A DNA stretch of 64,000 nt, taken from NCBI RefSeq assembly GCF_000801105.2, contig NC_079518.1:11292106-11356105 (forward strand). The letters run 5' to 3'. Each line of letters opens with the position of its first letter. Position 1 is the first letter of the stretch. Position numbers and translations under genes: made by a program. The notes under the pieces were generated by a model. That model ran no database searches. It saw nothing but the letters and a program-made list of their open reading frames with translations, and was not told the origin of the DNA. Source of the stretch: Raphanus sativus (Eukaryota > Streptophyta > Magnoliopsida > Brassicales > Brassicaceae). Shown in pieces: positions 37,901 to 50,040 of this stretch.

Positions 37901-38766
37901 CAGATCTAATCATGCATTACTCAACTCAAGTTATTTCTTCAGGCATAAAATCATACTTCATAAGTATAGTAGTAAGAAAAGGAGATTTTGATTATTTTAT
38001 CAAAACATATGACTTGGGGTATACGGAACATTATTGACGCAAGAAGTTAGAAAAAATTGATGCATACATAAACTTGTAACTTGTAAGACAAAGCTCAAGC
38101 TGTGTTAATTTGGCAGCTCTTTTTATTTATTTTTTCCGGTTTGTATTGGTTTCTGTTGACAAACTGCAAAAACTCTTTTTTTTTTGTAACTTAAAACTGC
38201 AAAAACTTGAAAGTTTATTCACAGAAACTGAACTATAATCATTTTGATTTGTTTTCATTTTTTTCTCCAACAAATTGGTAAAATAAACTGAACCAACTTA
38301 TACCTATTATAACCGGAATTACTTTCAAAAGTCAGTCAGATTAAACCGACACTGATGCATAAACCGAGGCCAGCCAATTAACGGGACTATTCTAAATATA
38401 CCGGTTGGTTTAGTTTTCTAGGTTAGTGATTACTGATTAGTCTAACTACTCTGAAAAAAACAGATTTAAAGCTTTTATGATATTGGAGTACGCATACCCT
38501 TCTATTATGGTAATTCATACCATTATATTCAAATGAAAACAAACTGAAACTTATTTGTTTATAGAAAGTACAAAGAAACACATACATCGAAAGACATGCC
38601 CAACGATGAGAAAACATTACATGATTGACGGGTACTATAGGACACCATTTATTTATTCCGTGACACACTCGAGAGGTGTTCATTATTATTCAAAAAAGCA
38701 AAACACCCATTTTATTATTATAGCATATAACTAAGACTCTGGCTTCCATAAGAAGATAAGAACCAT
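37901..38766. other. GLR3.2 3' flank and start of aminotransferase duplication block
   Basis: No gene. From about 38426 (GATTACTGATTAGTCTAACT) the sequence is shared with 58452 onward, marking the downstream limit of the duplicated block that contains the aminotransferase genes. 38100-38420 has AACCGG-rich words but no feature I can name. Confidence 0.5.
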
Positions 38767-40931
38767 TTAGTTGACCCCATTGACGTCTTTGGGTGGAGCT
38801 TCACCTAAAATGGAGTGGCGGTCACAAAAGCTCTTCAATCTTCCAAATGCATCCTCCAAAGTTGGAGTATCCATGTCGATAGAGTGCCTCGCCCAGTTCC
38901 TCAGACTAAATGCAATCCCTAAACCAAACCAGCACACACCATATAAGTTGTTTTGTTAAAATTATCACACAAAAATGATATATTTGTCTTCACTGGTAGA
39001 CAGGGTAGGTCCTGGACATAAGTAAGTAAAATATTCGATTATGACCCTCATAATTGAAAAATAATTTAGATAAACATAAGCTCTTAAATTTGTGAATTTT
39101 TTTTTTTCTTAACACACTTCTTAAATTGCCTATAGCCTTCTATCCCAACATTTTAGACTGGTCATGTTGGTAAACCGCTAAGCCTCTTGGACAAAAGTAA
39201 TGGTATATTGATTATTACCCGGTAAAACGACGAGGTTTTCCTCGGTAGCAAGCTTTTCACAAAAGTCTTCATCATCTTTAATGTCCACAAAGGATGATAA
39301 GTTCAGCTCAGTCTGCGAATAGAAAAGAAACAAGAAGTATTTCAAAACAATTATTAAAGAAGGTTAGAAGTTATAGAGATATATAGAAATGATAGAATAC
39401 CCATAAGAAGGTGCATGCTTCAGGTTTCATGTAGCAGGTGAGGGAAGGTATGCCCTTGAGCTTAGAATATGCAAAATCAGCTTTATCTTTCAGAAAGCTC
39501 TGCCTCTTATCGAAGAACTCTTTAGGAGTATCCTTCAAGATGGTGGGAATAGCCGCCTACATGATTAAAAAACCGCTATATAGTTTGACAATAATTGAAA
39601 TCGTAACATTTTATTTTATCTGAGGTTACAATAAATGTCCGAACTCCGAAATAGAAAGCTCGTACCTGAATAACAGTTGCTGGTTTAGAATCAATCTCAA
39701 GGAACTGTTTTGCAGCATCAAAAACCTGTATATATAAAACAATATTAGGCCACAATGTTACTAAAAGTGAACGTTTCTAACTCTCTTTTTTGAAAAAGGG
39801 GTTTATTATCATAGATTATCAAACGTTTCTAACTCTTAATATTTCAACATAGTATATAGTGAATGATGATACATATGATTCATATATATGCTTAAAAAGT
39901 GATCGAGAAAAATAGACCGGACATTTTTGGTTTTAAAGACGCCATCTAGATCGTGCAGAGCGACCCAGCCAGTTCGCCATCCGGGGACAGTCCATCCCTT
40001 TGATATGGACCCGAGTGTAATAACCGGTACAATGGACGAAAACTTCCCCATGGGAACAAAAGGATTACTCCCAAACACCGTCCATCGAAAAACTTCGTCA
40101 GAAACAACCATTATCCCGAGTTCTCGAGCCAAGAGAGCGATCTAAGACTCATTAATATACACACGGAAAAAAGATAATAGTTTAAGGCCATGTGAATACT
40201 TGTATATAGCTGAATAAAGTATATCTGTGTGTATATGTACGATATATACCTGCTCTAGATGATATCCAGAGTAGGTGTTCCCGTTGGGATTGTGCGGATT
40301 GATTATAAATATCGCAAATGTGTTCTCATTCACTGCCGCTCGGACGCTGTCTAGGTCAATCTCATAGTCCTTTTCGCGGAGGAACTCGTAGTTGCGGACC
40401 TCGAGGTTCTCGTAGATGGAACGGACTACGTCCCATGGGAAGCCTGGCTTGGGAAGCAAAACGTTGGCATTTGGTTTTGCCAAGATATTAACCGCAAGTT
40501 CGATGGCTTGTTTGCATCCGACAGTCATAAAAACGTCATCAGCTGACAGTTTATTTGGAAGATCTCTGCTTAGGTAGTTTGCTACGGCACTGAGAATATA
40601 AAAAAATATGTGACACTTTTTGTCAAAAAGGCCTAAAAATGATAAAAAGATACTACTTTAATTATATGTTTATATATTACCATTTGGCCTTCGGAAGGCC
40701 AATACTGGGAGCATATGAGTTTCCAGTGCCGCATAGGACGGCTTTAACGACAGCCTTTTCAGCGGTATGACTAGTCTCGGCGGTTTCACCTCGAGGAGGC
40801 AAAATGGGATTTCCGTTAGGATTGCACAGAGCAAAGAGTTTAGATGTGTAAGTGCCTAGCGAGGCAGCTGAGGCGGCCTTGGCCGCATCACTGCCGCTGA
40901 ACTGCCAGTTAACGTTTCTGTCATTTGCCAT
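38767..40931 (-). CDS. Tyrosine/nicotianamine aminotransferase-family protein (At4g28420-like), copy 1
   Basis: Seven exons (40681-40931, 40250-40589, 39923-40141, 39666-39725, 39401-39556, 39219-39312, 38767-38918) encode 423 residues. This is a PLP-dependent class I/II aminotransferase of the TAT/SUR1 group, closest in memory to Arabidopsis At4g28420. Visible residues: NPHNPNG at about 181-187, the PLP-contacting Asp in SDEVF (about 212), the Schiff-base Lys in SISKGW (about 245) and the C-terminal Arg in NWARHSID. No plastid or ER targeting signal is evident, so it is probably cytosolic. The donor of exon 3 (GTCCGG) is weak but phase-correct; an alternative GTCTAT donor 5 bp on would break frame. 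A TATA box (TATATAAA on minus) lies at 41003-41010, about 72 bp from the ATG. Substrate is not deducible. Confidence 0.9.
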
Positions 40932-42997
40932 TTTTCTTACTCTTTTATTTTCTTTTGATTAGATTATTGTTTTTAGTGATTAGTCTCATCGCTACGAGTG
41001 AGTTTATATAGTAGAAGTTTTCAAAATTTTCAACGTTTTTCTGTAAACATGAGATTAACGTGTTTATTAAAATGAATAGAAAGAGAGAAAAAACAAATAC
41101 TCCAGTAAATAACGTATATCGAGTTTCTACTTGTTCGAACGTAAGTTTCGTTCAATCTTAGTTGTTTTTGTAATTATTGTTATATATAGTAGTTATTACA
41201 AAAGATACAAGCTACAATTTCGTCATCCAGAAACCATAGTCATATGAAGGTTTATGTGTTTTTGTTGATCAACATATAGTTAAACTTATTTATTCAAAAC
41301 CATATTTTGATTTCCAAATCTTTATATATAAGAAAAGAAAATCCATCTATCAGCAGTAAGGATATTCATAAATAACTAATATGTTCAAATTGATCTTGTA
41401 ATTTCTGAGATTAATATCATGCAAACTTATATTTGTTTTTGTTAAAATGCAAACTTATATTTGGTAACATGTGTCATGTGAGACTGTATTCACCTTTTTA
41501 AATATCAGCATATTATTGTATCTAGTCAGTGGATTATCATCAGTTGTAAGCTGGAACAGCCACCGCCAACAGTCAAGTGATAAAGAGATAATCATGGCGT
41601 TAAACCTGACCGCCAAATCAATACAACTATAACACTCATTCCCAAGGTCATTGATTAAATTTATGGTTCTCATTTCTCAATCATTCTTGCATAGTAAAAT
41701 TAAATATATAGTTGTCATGGCTAAGTTTGGCGTTGTCTCAACTCGTCTGGCTGATCTTGGTGTCCGAATCAAGGTTGCAAGCAAAAGGGATTTGGTATTC
41801 TCTGCATTAAAATGGAATGATAAGAACATATACTATAATTCTTTCTCTTTTTTTTGTTCAGAAAAAAACATCTTTTATATACTAAATTGCAAATCACCTC
41901 ACCAATCAAATTTTAACATGTTATCTATTGTTACAAAAATAAAAACAAAAATAAAACATTTGAAAAAGCTTTCATGTCGATCTCAATTTCTCAGCAACTC
42001 CAAATGTCTAACTACTTAATTAATCAAAATTTCTTATACCCACGTTCATAATTAACTGTCTGAATTTCAAATGCTTTTTTCTCTTTAATTTTTTACTATA
42101 TATTTATACTTATCAAAATGGAACATATGCAATTTGCTTAAAAATATCAATCAATGTCAAGATAAATGCTTAAAACTGAACCATTGTTAGCAAAATTTGG
42201 CCCTTACAAAAAACTAATTCGATCTTTTAGTTTTGAATTCCCTCAAATTTCTCTTATTACCACTAGCTACACGTTCATTCATGACATCACCTATAACTTC
42301 CAAGTCATGGCATGGTTTCAACCGGTTTTATCTTATAATATAATTTTCAATCAACTCATCTTTTTCTTTATTTGATTTTCCTCTTTCTTCTTCTCCATCT
42401 TTTTTATTTTCTTCACCAACGGTTTTCACAGTTCGTCGGGGTACGTACAAATATACATACATATTTGTGAATTTTCTACTTATATTTAATTTTTAAATTT
42501 TCCTCATATTAATATCTTTTAGGGGAATGTATTGAATCTGAAAATTTGAAGTGATTTTTAATGAGTTTGTAAATGATTGCAGGAAAACTAAAGAATTTGG
42601 TGTGATTTTTGTTAAAACACTCTATAGAATCTCATTTAAAACAGTGGGATTCTGATTTTTATTTTTATAACTAAGGAATTCTCCTCAAATACTCCAAAAA
42701 CACTTAAACTACTCTAAAGTCTCCAACTTAAATTTTGTTCAATAACACTGAATTTTAAAGTGATTTTTAAAATTAACGTTTGAATAACAGTGGATTTGTC
42801 ATTTTAATACAAATCATTTAAAATTCCTAAATGAATACACCTCCCTTAATTCTTTTAGTGTGATTTAGATCGAAGATCACTTTAATATACTAATGTTTAA
42901 GAACTTCATTCTTCAAAAATGGAAAATCAGAGCACCGTTTGCAAAAATGAGGTAATAACAAGTGCATTCGAATTTTTTTATAGGGGGATTTGTCAAA
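40932..42997. other. Intergenic region upstream of aminotransferase copy 1
   Basis: The promoter with TATA at 41003-41010 lies at the left end. A short ORF from 41719 begins MAKFGVVSTRLADLGVRIKV and has slightly better composition than its surroundings, but lacks homology I can name. The rest is AT-rich and gene-free. Confidence 0.4.
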
Positions 42998-43654
42998 TCT
43001 ATTCTATTAATTCTTCAGCATGACCAGTTGATAAAAGGTTGTGTCCACTTTTTAAATTTTATAACTGCATTATACGAATATAATCAGTTATATTTCTTCC
43101 TGCAGATCAGTTCACACAATCTCTAATCTCTATTTTCCTTTTTTTTTGTGTTCCCTCTCTAATTTCTATCTTCCAATATAACAAGTAAAATCCAGACAAT
43201 CAACTTATATATTCATGATTAACCATTGCTGTTTTTGGTTTTATAATGCAATATAATAAGTAAAATGATGCGATCTTTGTACAGAAAAACTATTGTGAAG
43301 ATCTAACAATTCGTGTATAACCGTGTTCGAAAACGCGGGTAATGCGCCCGATTAGACGCCGGATAATCGCTCGGCGGAGCTGGGCCGTGGCGATTTCACC
43401 ATAGTCGGCGAGCAAATTGGAGCTGGGCTGTAAATCTTTTTTTTTGAGTTTTGAATGTTTTGTGGCAAATCAATCTATTTGAGACATAAATAACACGAAA
43501 TCACACAATAATTTGATGTTTTTGCATGAAAGTAGCCATAGCCGCCATGGAAATAGCTTGCAGAGTCGAAGCCCTAAAAAAGAAATCTGGAAAAGATGAT
43601 GAAAAATTACAATTATGCCACTTATTAAAAAATTAAATTAAAAAACACAAAATG

Positions 43655-43735
43655 AGACTTGCTGGGATCGAATCCAGCACCTGGTTAATAAAAGCAGCGT
43701 ATCTAACCACTAGGATATTGGATATCATTAGTTAA
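43655..43735 (-). other. tRNA-like sequence (SINE head or decayed tRNA)
   Basis: On minus, TATCCTAGTGGTTAGATACG (box A) is followed 30 bp later by GGTGCTGGATTCGATCCCAG (box B), with a short arm CTGG/CCAG around the T loop. No acceptor stem pairing closes the molecule. An AT-rich tail follows on minus. It is more likely a SINE head than a working tRNA gene. Confidence 0.4.
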
Positions 43736-43919
43736 CGTTCTGAATACTAAACTATATAAATTTATTTAGTTTAACGGGTTTTAAATAAATTACTAAATTT
43801 TAAATATGCAAATGTAGATTTTTTTTTTGAAACAAATGTAGATATTTCACTCACAACTTATTCCAAATTTCAGGATATAATACTACTAAAATCAATAACT
43901 AAAATTTTAATTTAAAAAA

Positions 43920-44330
43920 TAAATTATATGTGGTATTATTTATTCAAATTAAAAAATATATTGGTTGACAAATAATACCTATATGTGGTATTATTTATTC
44001 AAATTAAAAAATATATGGGTTGACAAATAATTACAGTTTTTAGCGATTATTACGTAGTGAATTAATTGAGATGGAGCATGAGTATTTGGATATCCGTTCG
44101 AATAACGGTTAGTTCTTTCAAATACCACTTTTTATTAAAAAAAAACATATTAATGTATTATAAAATATATTTGTAGTATTATTTATTCAAATTAAAATAT
44201 GTATTGGTTGACAAATAATTATAATTTCTATTAAGTAGTGAATTAATTGAGATTAAGCATGGGTGTTTGGATATCCACTCGAATAAAAGTTAATTTTTTC
44301 GAATATCACTTTTTTTTTCAAAGAACATAC
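43920..44330. repeat. Tandem repeats inside Helitron X
   Basis: GTGGTATTATTTATTCAAAT recurs at about 43931 and 43987 (56-bp step). A longer version with TTGGTTGACAAATAAT and GTAGTGAATTAATTGAGAT recurs at about 44175-44250. Confidence 0.75.
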
Positions 44331-44559
44331 TAATGTATTATTAAAAATGAACATACTAATTTAATATCAAATAAATTTAATATTTTCAGAAATAAAATAA
44401 ATAATATACCCGTCCTCTCGAGGGCGGGTCAATCTCTAGTATGACTTAAAACTTGAGTTTAAATGCAAAACTATATGTAAATTTGAATCAAATGCAAAAT
44501 TAATTTAAAAGCCTTGTAAAATTACAGCTAGCTTCTTGTGACCAAAAAAAAACCAAATG

Positions 44560-47500
44560 TTATTTTTACGAATATAGTTCCGGTAAGTCTTCTGAGACTT
44601 CTGAGATATTGTAAGTCGTCCAGACGACGTCCAGGAAAGTCGACTGGTGTAGTTTGTTAAAAAAAAAAAAAGTCGACTGGTGTAGTTGATCCTAAAATAA
44701 TTTATAAATTTTGTAAAAAATATTTTGACAAGTGAAATTAAAATCATGTAATTATAAACAGTTTTAATTGATATAAATTAAATATAATAAAATTAAATTG
44801 TTTTCAACATAGATGAACGAAAATAGTGAATTATGATATTCTTTGGTTTAGGGTTTGGCGACATATGTTGTTGTATTGTATGTATTCTTAGGGTTAGATT
44901 TTGGAAAACTTAAATGTTTTTTTGAAAAATAATGTTTTTTACTTATATGTGTTTATTTATGTGTATAGTAAACACTTTTTAAGTTTAATTTGATTTTATG
45001 AAATATTTAGTTAGTTAAATTAGTTTAGGGGTTATGTTTAGGTTCTAGACGACTTACAGGGAAGTCATCTGCAGACTTCTCTGAAAGTTTTCTAACTCCC
45101 ACTAAAAATATTTTAGTTTCCTGCTAAAAAATATTTTAGTTTTCCGCTAAAAATATTGAAGTCTTCTAGACGACTTACTTGAAAGTCTTCTAGGAAGTCT
45201 TCTACTAGAAGACTTACTTGAAAGTCTTTTGAACGAAAATATTTAACCTAATTGAATTTTTTGTCTTCCTATATAAAGAAAAATGTACACGTTTTTCTCC
45301 TCCTCTCAAATGGCTTCAACAAAAATGTAATGTTCCTCATTCTAAAACTCTTCTACCTCTCTCTAATCTCTTTGAACTTATAAACACCAAATTTTATATC
45401 AATTTATTGTTCTTGTCTCATATATTTCACATTAATTTATCTTGTTTTGGAGGTTTTCATCACATGGTTCTCATCTTCCACTCATTTAAAGGTACATCTA
45501 TTAATTTTAGATATGTATTTTTGTGTGTTTTATAAGGTAGATCTATATAATCTTCCACTAATTTTCTCTGTTTTTAACCTATTTAAACGTTTTTGGATAT
45601 GCAAGTTTTTCAGATTTGAATTTGGATATGTATGTTTTTCTAGATCTGGAAGACTTCTGGGAAGTCTTCTAAAATATAACGTGCCAGACGAATTCCAGGA
45701 AGTCTTCTGACGGAGTTTCTCCCATGTCTCCCTTTCATAACAGATCTGAGCATTTTGGTAAGTTTTTATGTCTGATTTGTCTTCATTTGGTAACCTCATA
45801 TTGCATAAAGTTCTCTCTCCAAAGCCACTATAATCTCTTTGACTTGAAAACACCAAACTTTATATGATTTTATTTTATTTTTTATCATGTCTTTCTCACT
45901 AATCTATCTTTTTGTTGCAGGTTTTAATCAGATGGTTCTCTTCTTCCACTTGGATATGTACGTTGTGTGTTCTATAAAAGTATCTATCTAATCTTTCACT
46001 CATTTTCCATGTTTTAAAGTCATTTGAACGTTTTTTGATATGCAGATTTTTTCAGATCTGAATTTGGATATGCATGTTTTTCAGATCTGGAAGACTTCCC
46101 AGAAGTCTTCTACGATAGAATGCGCTAGAAGACTTTCAGGGGAAGTCTTAGTCTTCCAGAAGACTTCCTAGTGGAGTCCAAGCTTGTCTTTGAATGGAAA
46201 TGATTTACACTGAAACCTCTATAAATTAATAATGTTTGGACTACACCAAAACTATATTTTTTATTAATTTATAGAGATTATTAATTTATCGAGATACTAA
46301 TTGAACCAAAAACTCAATTTGGGACTATGAAATTATAGAGATATTAATCTATTGATTATTAATTTAAAGATGTTATACTATATAATAATTTTGTTTATGG
46401 TCTGTTTTGTGATTTGCATGTGAACTTTTTTAGTTGTGATTTTTTTGTTTGTAAATTTGAAGAGATATTAATGAAAAGAATTGGTATGTTCATTTTCCAC
46501 AATATTATCTTGTCAAAATTACTTGACATAATTAAGTTATTTATACAACTTCAATAGCAAAACACAATAATACAAAAAAAAATAATCAAATTTATTACAA
46601 CTAAGGGAGAAGAATTCTCAAGAAAACTTAGCCAAATTCACAAAAGATAAAACATTACATAAACTCAAAGATAGAATACTTTCATTATAAGTCTTCTTGT
46701 GAAGATAAACATATCTTTTTTGATATGTGTGACACCACTCGTTATACTCTGTTTCATATTTTGATTGTTCTATAAGTCCTCAAGAATCTGTTATCTATAA
46801 TAGTAACTAGTTAAAACATATCACATTTTTACATGTTTGTGTTGAAAAACTTAGTCAAATTTAGTTTTACAAAATCTAATGCAGAAGAATACGTAAGTCT
46901 TATGAGATATTGTAAGTCGTCTGAACGACTTCCCGGGAAGTCGTCTGGTATAATTGATTTTAAAAATAATTTATAAATTTTGTAAAAAAATATTTTGATA
47001 AGTGAAAAATTAAAATCATGTAATTATAAACAATTTTAAGTGATACAAATCAAGATATAATAAATTGAATTGTTTCCAAATAGATGAGTGAAAGTAGTGA
47101 ATATGATATTTTTGGTTTAGAGTTTGACAACATATGTTGTAGTATTGTATTTATTCTTAGGGTTATTGATACTTACCACTCTTGAAATAAAAAAAATTTA
47201 AAATAATTAACGTAGAAGACTTCTCGGAAAGTCTTCTAGACGACTTCTTATAAAGTCTTCTCTCGTTAGATAGAAACTATAATAAACATGAATGTTGGTA
47301 ACCTCACAATTATCACCAATTAAGTTATGAGTTTTATTCAGTAGCCCCAATATTTACTAATATACATGAATTAACAAGAAAATTTTTAAAAGTTTTCTTA
47401 GTTTGAGAGAAAATGAAAGTTTATTAAACATTGACGTAGACGACTTTCACGGAAGTCATCCGGTAGACGACTTTCGTGGAAGTCGTCCGGTAGACGACTT

Positions 47501-48500
47501 TCATGAAAGTCATCCGGTAGACGACTTTCGTGGAAGTCGTCCAGAAGGTCTTTTTGCAATTGACTTTTAAATGTGTTTTCTAGAGATTACGTATCTGGAA
47601 GTCATCAAATTTTCTTTGTAAACAAAAAAATCTCGAATAACTCGTCCAGAGTAAGCAGATTATTTTTGCATTTAACCGGATTTTGTCATAAATTTGACTT
47701 TTTCTTGATGACTTACACATAAGTCGTCTAGTAGAAAATTAAAAAATCAATATTTTGTTATACTTAGAAGATTTCCATGTAAGTCGTCTCAGGTTAGTTT
47801 TTTGCAATTGAAAAATAAAACTTAAAGTTTTTTTAAACGATTTACGCGGAAATCTTCCGTCCGACGACTTACATGGAAGTCGTCCAAGATAAATAAGGTT
47901 TGACCAGAATCTCGGAATAAAATCATGGACGAATTTCGTGTAAGTCGTCTAACGGACGACTTCCGTGTAAGTCGTCTAGAAAAAAATAAATTTTTAAGTT
48001 TTATTTTTCAATTGCAAAACTAACCTAAGACAACTACATGGAATTCATTTAGCTATAACAAAATATTGATTTTAAATTCAAATTTATGACACAATCCGGT
48101 CAAATGAAAAACTAACCCGTTTATCCTAGATGATTTACATGGAAGTTGTCTCGAATTTTTTTTTTAACAAACAAAGATGGACGACGACTTCCATGTAAAT
48201 CGTCTCTAAAAACATTTTAAAATATGCCTGGAAGTCGTCTCGGCAAACATATATGAAAAAAATGATTTCGTAGTTTCAACCAGTGAAATAACTTTTTTAG
48301 CATACAGAAGTCTTCTCCAAGCACCCATTATCTCAAACAAAAGTGACCTACCAAGAATCGTAAGCTTCAATGGCTCTATGAACCATAAAAAATTTAGAAT
48401 CAAAATCTTGGGTTTTTTGGATGAATATGGAGAGAAAGTGAAAAAGATATTGTTTTTAGTTCATAAGAATTGAGAAAGAAGGACTGTAAACCTATTTGAG
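44560..48500. repeat. Array of near-palindromic GACGACTT/AAGTCGTC motifs, about 4 kb
   Basis: About two dozen exact AGTCGTC or GACGACT heptamers and many AGTCTTCT/AGAAGACT variants are scattered in both orientations. They are often head-to-head (GACGACTTCCCGGGAAGTCGTC spans 46923-46944). A 27-bp tandem unit occurs four times at 47436-47543. Larger direct repeats are embedded: about 260 bp at 44600-44890 against 46900-47160, and about 250 bp at 45440-45680 against 45920-46110. A promoter-like stretch with CTATATAAAG precedes an ATG near 45310, but no ORF of note follows. It is probably the non-coding part of a Mutator/VANDAL-like element. Confidence 0.75.
46208..46385. mobile_element. MITE-like foldback (CTCTATAAATTAATA type)
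   Basis: ACACTGAAACCTCTATAAAT opens the segment, and ATTAATTTATAGAGATTATT recurs in inverted form inside. A related, oppositely oriented copy is at 51425-51620 (ATTTATAGAAGTTTCACTGT). Termini on the right side are decayed. Confidence 0.6.
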
Positions 48501-49013
48501 GTGCATTAAGAGTTTTAAATTGATTGTTCATTGTGGTTGGTGTATTGATGGTAATTGTAATCTTGTAAATATTCGAAGATGTTGAGGTTGAAAGAGTAAA
48601 AATGCTATTTTCGAAAAAGAAAAAAAACTAATGGTATTTTCGTGAATAATATGAACTTGTGGGATGAATAGGGCAAACGAAAAATCCAAAAAAAAACATA
48701 GGATAGTTTTAGGGTTGATTTAAGTTTTGAGTCAATTTTGTAAATAGTCATTTTTTATATAAAGAACTGGCTATTACAATGCAGTTTTAAAGCTTATCTT
48801 TAGACATGTTAATAGGTTAACCAAAAATTTCTAATTTATTGGAAGCTAATAGACTGTTTGCATGTTTTAGTGAAGGTTCTAAAGAAAAATGAGTAAGCGC
48901 ATGATTTTAGAACCACATTTAGAGGTATTCAGAATGAGAAGGTGATTTAGACTTCCAAAGAATAGGAAGTTGGAGGCATAACAAAAGATGTCTAGATGGA
49001 ACATGTATTGTTT
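48501..49013. other. Gene-free AT-rich stretch
   Basis: No ORF, repeat or terminal structure that I can support. Confidence 0.4.
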
Positions 49014-50040
49014 TTGTCAACTGGGCAGTTCCAATATTCCTAATCAGATTCGGATTAACCTCAAACAATATCAATCAATATGTTATTTCAAGCAATAGCA
49101 ATCAATCAAATTCAACAATTTTAATTAAACAGATTCAATTTTTTTTTAGGGTTTATGAAATCGAGCACATTTGGGATTTTAGGGATTTGATCGATTTTTT
49201 AAGGTTTAGGGTTTCATTTGATCATTCAGATCAAAAGGTTTTTTTCTTTTAGATTCAAAACCATTATGGTTTTGATTTTAATTGATAGATCAATCTCAGA
49301 TCGGATTTTGGGTTATGAGCTCTGATTTACTCATAGGAAGGGATTGATCTATTGTCCTAGGGTTTTATTAGGGTTTTGCAAGATTTTAATTTGGTCTTAA
49401 TTTATATCAAGCAATCAGATTTGATGTGGGTTCTCTTTTAGGGTTTTGGAATTTACCTCTGATTTTGTAGGGTTGAACGGACCACCAAAGAGAAGAGGAG
49501 AAACCGCGAGTTGGAATGAGCCGGATCGGATTGCTATCTGGTCGCCTGGTCGTCGGTGCAGCGGGATGCGGTCAGATCATCTATCGGGTGCTTATCGGAT
49601 CGTCGGATGAGTGCTCGCGGACAGTATCAGGTCGCCTTTCGCTATCAGGTGAATCGTTTGATCGGATGGACTGAATTGCTTGCTTGTCTGATCGGATGGA
49701 TTGATCGGATGAGAGAAATCAGAGCCGAACAGAAAGAAAAGGAAATTTAGGGTTTATGATCGGCGGCTGGATTTTCTGGTCGATTTTTTAACTCAAGGGA
49801 TTAGAGAGCTTTTCGTGCTGATAACGTGTTGTGAAACAAGATATATTGAAGTGGAATTCCGTAGTGATTTATTCATAGCCTGAGATTCCTTCTATACAAG
49901 ATTAGACCGTCATAGTAAAAAGTAAATAGTCTTAATCCTAATCCTTAAGTAAAATGAAAATAACCATAACTAGGAAAAGAAAAACCTAAATATACAAGGA
50001 AAAAGGAAACTTGCTGGTTATGAACCATCCACTTATTACA
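49014..50040 (-). mobile_element. 5' fragment of an LTR retrotransposon: one LTR plus leader
   Basis: The LTR at 49830-50040 (211 bp) reads on minus TGTAATAAGTGGATGG to TTGTTTCACA. Next comes ACACGTTATCAGCACG, the junction/primer-binding-site type common in plant copia elements. The leader continues to about 49014 with repeated AACCCTAAA-type words and a GC-richer part (49490-49700) rich in GATCGGAT. No gag is seen before the sequence stops matching a leader. No second LTR was found. Confidence 0.65.

Larger units (their letters stand above)
42998..44439 (+). mobile_element. Helitron X (plus orientation), partner of the inverted copy at 52149-53568
   Basis: The 5' end TCTATTCTATTAATTCTTCAGC (first 20 bases match the inverted copy closely) follows an A at 42997. 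The 3' end is hairpin arms ACCCGTCCTCTC and GAGGGCGGGT, then CAATCTCTAG, followed by T at 44440. The length is 1,442 bp. The interior has a GC-rich patch at 43310-43435 (GCGGGTAATGCGCCCG), a tRNA-like segment at 43655-43735, and tandem copies of a segment of about 55-180 bp at 43920-44330. Confidence 0.85.

Noticed and set aside
38423..38683. ORF of 86 codons, minus
   Set aside because: It lies in the 3' flank shared by the aminotransferase copies and is not conserved as an ORF in the second flank.
39911..39922. Alternative exon-3 donor (GTCTAT) in aminotransferase copy 1
   Set aside because: It would put exon 4 out of frame; the GTCCGG donor keeps frame, and the same phase works in copy 2 with GTTCGG.
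43655..43735. Functional tRNA gene
   Set aside because: Box A and box B are present, but I could not pair an acceptor stem; a SINE head is more likely.
47436..47543. CRISPR-like array of palindromic units
   Set aside because: The units are contiguous without unique spacers and the context is eukaryotic.
48206..48403. ORF of 65 codons on minus at the edge of the palindrome array
   Set aside because: It contains the array motif itself, and no partner exon or domain is recognisable.
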